Assembly: GCF_002975205.1 (NCBI RefSeq)
Contig: NZ_PCOC01000001.1
Coordinates: 1,054,001 to 1,118,000 of the forward strand
Length of the DNA: 64,000 nt
Source of the DNA: Ochrobactrum vermis
GTDB taxonomy: Bacteria; Pseudomonadota; Alphaproteobacteria; Rhizobiales; Rhizobiaceae
Reading direction: 5' to 3'
In this document: in pieces, positions 63,649 to 64,000 of the stretch
Position numbering within the stretch: the first letter of the stretch is position 1
Layout of the letters: each line of letters begins with the position of its first letter
Notes under the pieces: model-generated
The model's database searches: none
Seen by the model: the letters and a program-made list of their open reading frames with translations, nothing else
Told to the model about the DNA's origin: nothing
Made by a program: the position numbers and the translations under genes

Positions 63649-64000
63649 TTATACTCTCACCAGCTTTGCTGCACCTTCGGCACGAGTCGCTCCGACGATC
63701 GTGACGATTGCTTCGCTGATCGGGCCACCGGCATCTTTTTCGGATGCATCCAGCGGCACGAAAGCCTCGCCCTTCCAGACGGATATGGCTGCAAGTGCCA
63801 ATGCCAGCGGGAACTGCGCTTCGCGCAAATGACCGGTCAGACCGGAAATGCCGCGATAAGCCGCTGACAGAGCGTCGAGCGTGGCTTTTTCTGCGTCGGT
63901 TGCTTCATGGGCACCGGAAGCGCCGGAGACGACATAGGATGGGTCCTTGCCACTATTGGCTGCAAGGATGAGTTCGCGGATGGTGTTGGCGAGGTCGGCG
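63649..64000 (-). CDS. fabF2XL: Beta-ketoacyl-ACP synthase-like protein, 3' part
   Basis: A minus-strand frame enters from the right edge and ends at TAA 63651-63649. About 116 codons are visible, ending GATRAEGAAKLVRV, with SGASGAHEATDAEKATLDAL and HLREAQFPLALALAAISVW. This is typical of the second, divergent ketoacyl synthase (fabF2XL) that precedes fabF1XL in the acpXL cluster; the catalytic Cys and most of the protein lie outside the window. Assignment rests mainly on position. Confidence 0.75.
   Translation of the reverse strand, partial: ADLANTIRELILAANSGKDPSYVVSGASGAHEATDAEKATLDALSAAYRGISGLTGHLREAQFPLALALAAISVWKGEAFVPLDASEKDAGGPISEAIVTIVGATRAEGAAKLVRV

Overview
The window looks like chromosomal DNA of a Rhizobiales alphaproteobacterium, most likely Brucella or Ochrobactrum (inference). 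The grounds are gene order and families: a complete nuoA-N operon with a long Rhizobiales-type NuoE, followed by birA, rnj, mce, a DUF1467 gene, proS, lolC, lolD and dnaE; the end of a lipid A very-long-chain fatty acid cluster; DUF1127, DUF1476 (ATPase zeta) and DUF3008 genes; and many short palindromic intergenic repeats. No phage, plasmid or CRISPR region is visible. One intact IS5-type insertion sequence is present.

Layout. 1-10.1 kb is accessory: the end of a sodium/amino-acid symporter gene, nhaA with a riboswitch-like leader, an IS5-family element with a TAA target duplication, a TAXI-TRAP transporter pair, a TetR/SRPBCC pair with a perfect 20-bp operator, two tandem tRNA-Asp genes, a 31-residue membrane peptide and a lipoprotein esterase. 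10.5-26.1 kb is the complex I operon, with a GFA-family gene inserted between nuoC and nuoD. 26.1-37.8 kb holds housekeeping genes: biotin ligase, RNase J, methylmalonyl-CoA epimerase, ProRS, the Lol lipoprotein exporter and the replicative polymerase DnaE. It also holds a predicted small RNA and a 28-residue membrane peptide behind an alphaproteobacterial LexA box. 38-46 kb is a mixed set: an HxlR/oxidoreductase pair, DUF3008, an extensin-like protein, rpsD, ttcA, an inositol-phosphatase-type protein and an MFS exporter. 46.1-60.3 kb carries grxD-bolA and the purine genes purL, purQ, purS, purC and purB on the minus strand. These are interrupted by a 3.8-kb block (MocR regulator, DUF1127, lipoprotein, GST) rich in repeats, and followed by rpe. 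60.3-64 kb is the lipid A C28 acyl-chain cluster (lpxXL, an alcohol dehydrogenase, two ketoacyl-ACP synthases, the last one partial).

How the genes work together. Complex I (nuo) and the ATP synthase inhibitor zeta serve respiration. The pur genes make IMP and AMP from PRPP-derived intermediates. LolC/LolD, LpxXL with the VLCFA enzymes, the extensin-like protein and several lipoproteins serve the envelope. The most interesting unexplained items are the LexA-box/28-residue membrane peptide (a possible SOS cell-division inhibitor analogous to Caulobacter SidA), the mutually exclusive hairpins in the nhaA leader (possibly a cation riboswitch), the unannotated small RNA upstream of proS, and the near-leaderless mocR promoter with direct repeats. 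All functional calls come from reading motifs; no database search was run.
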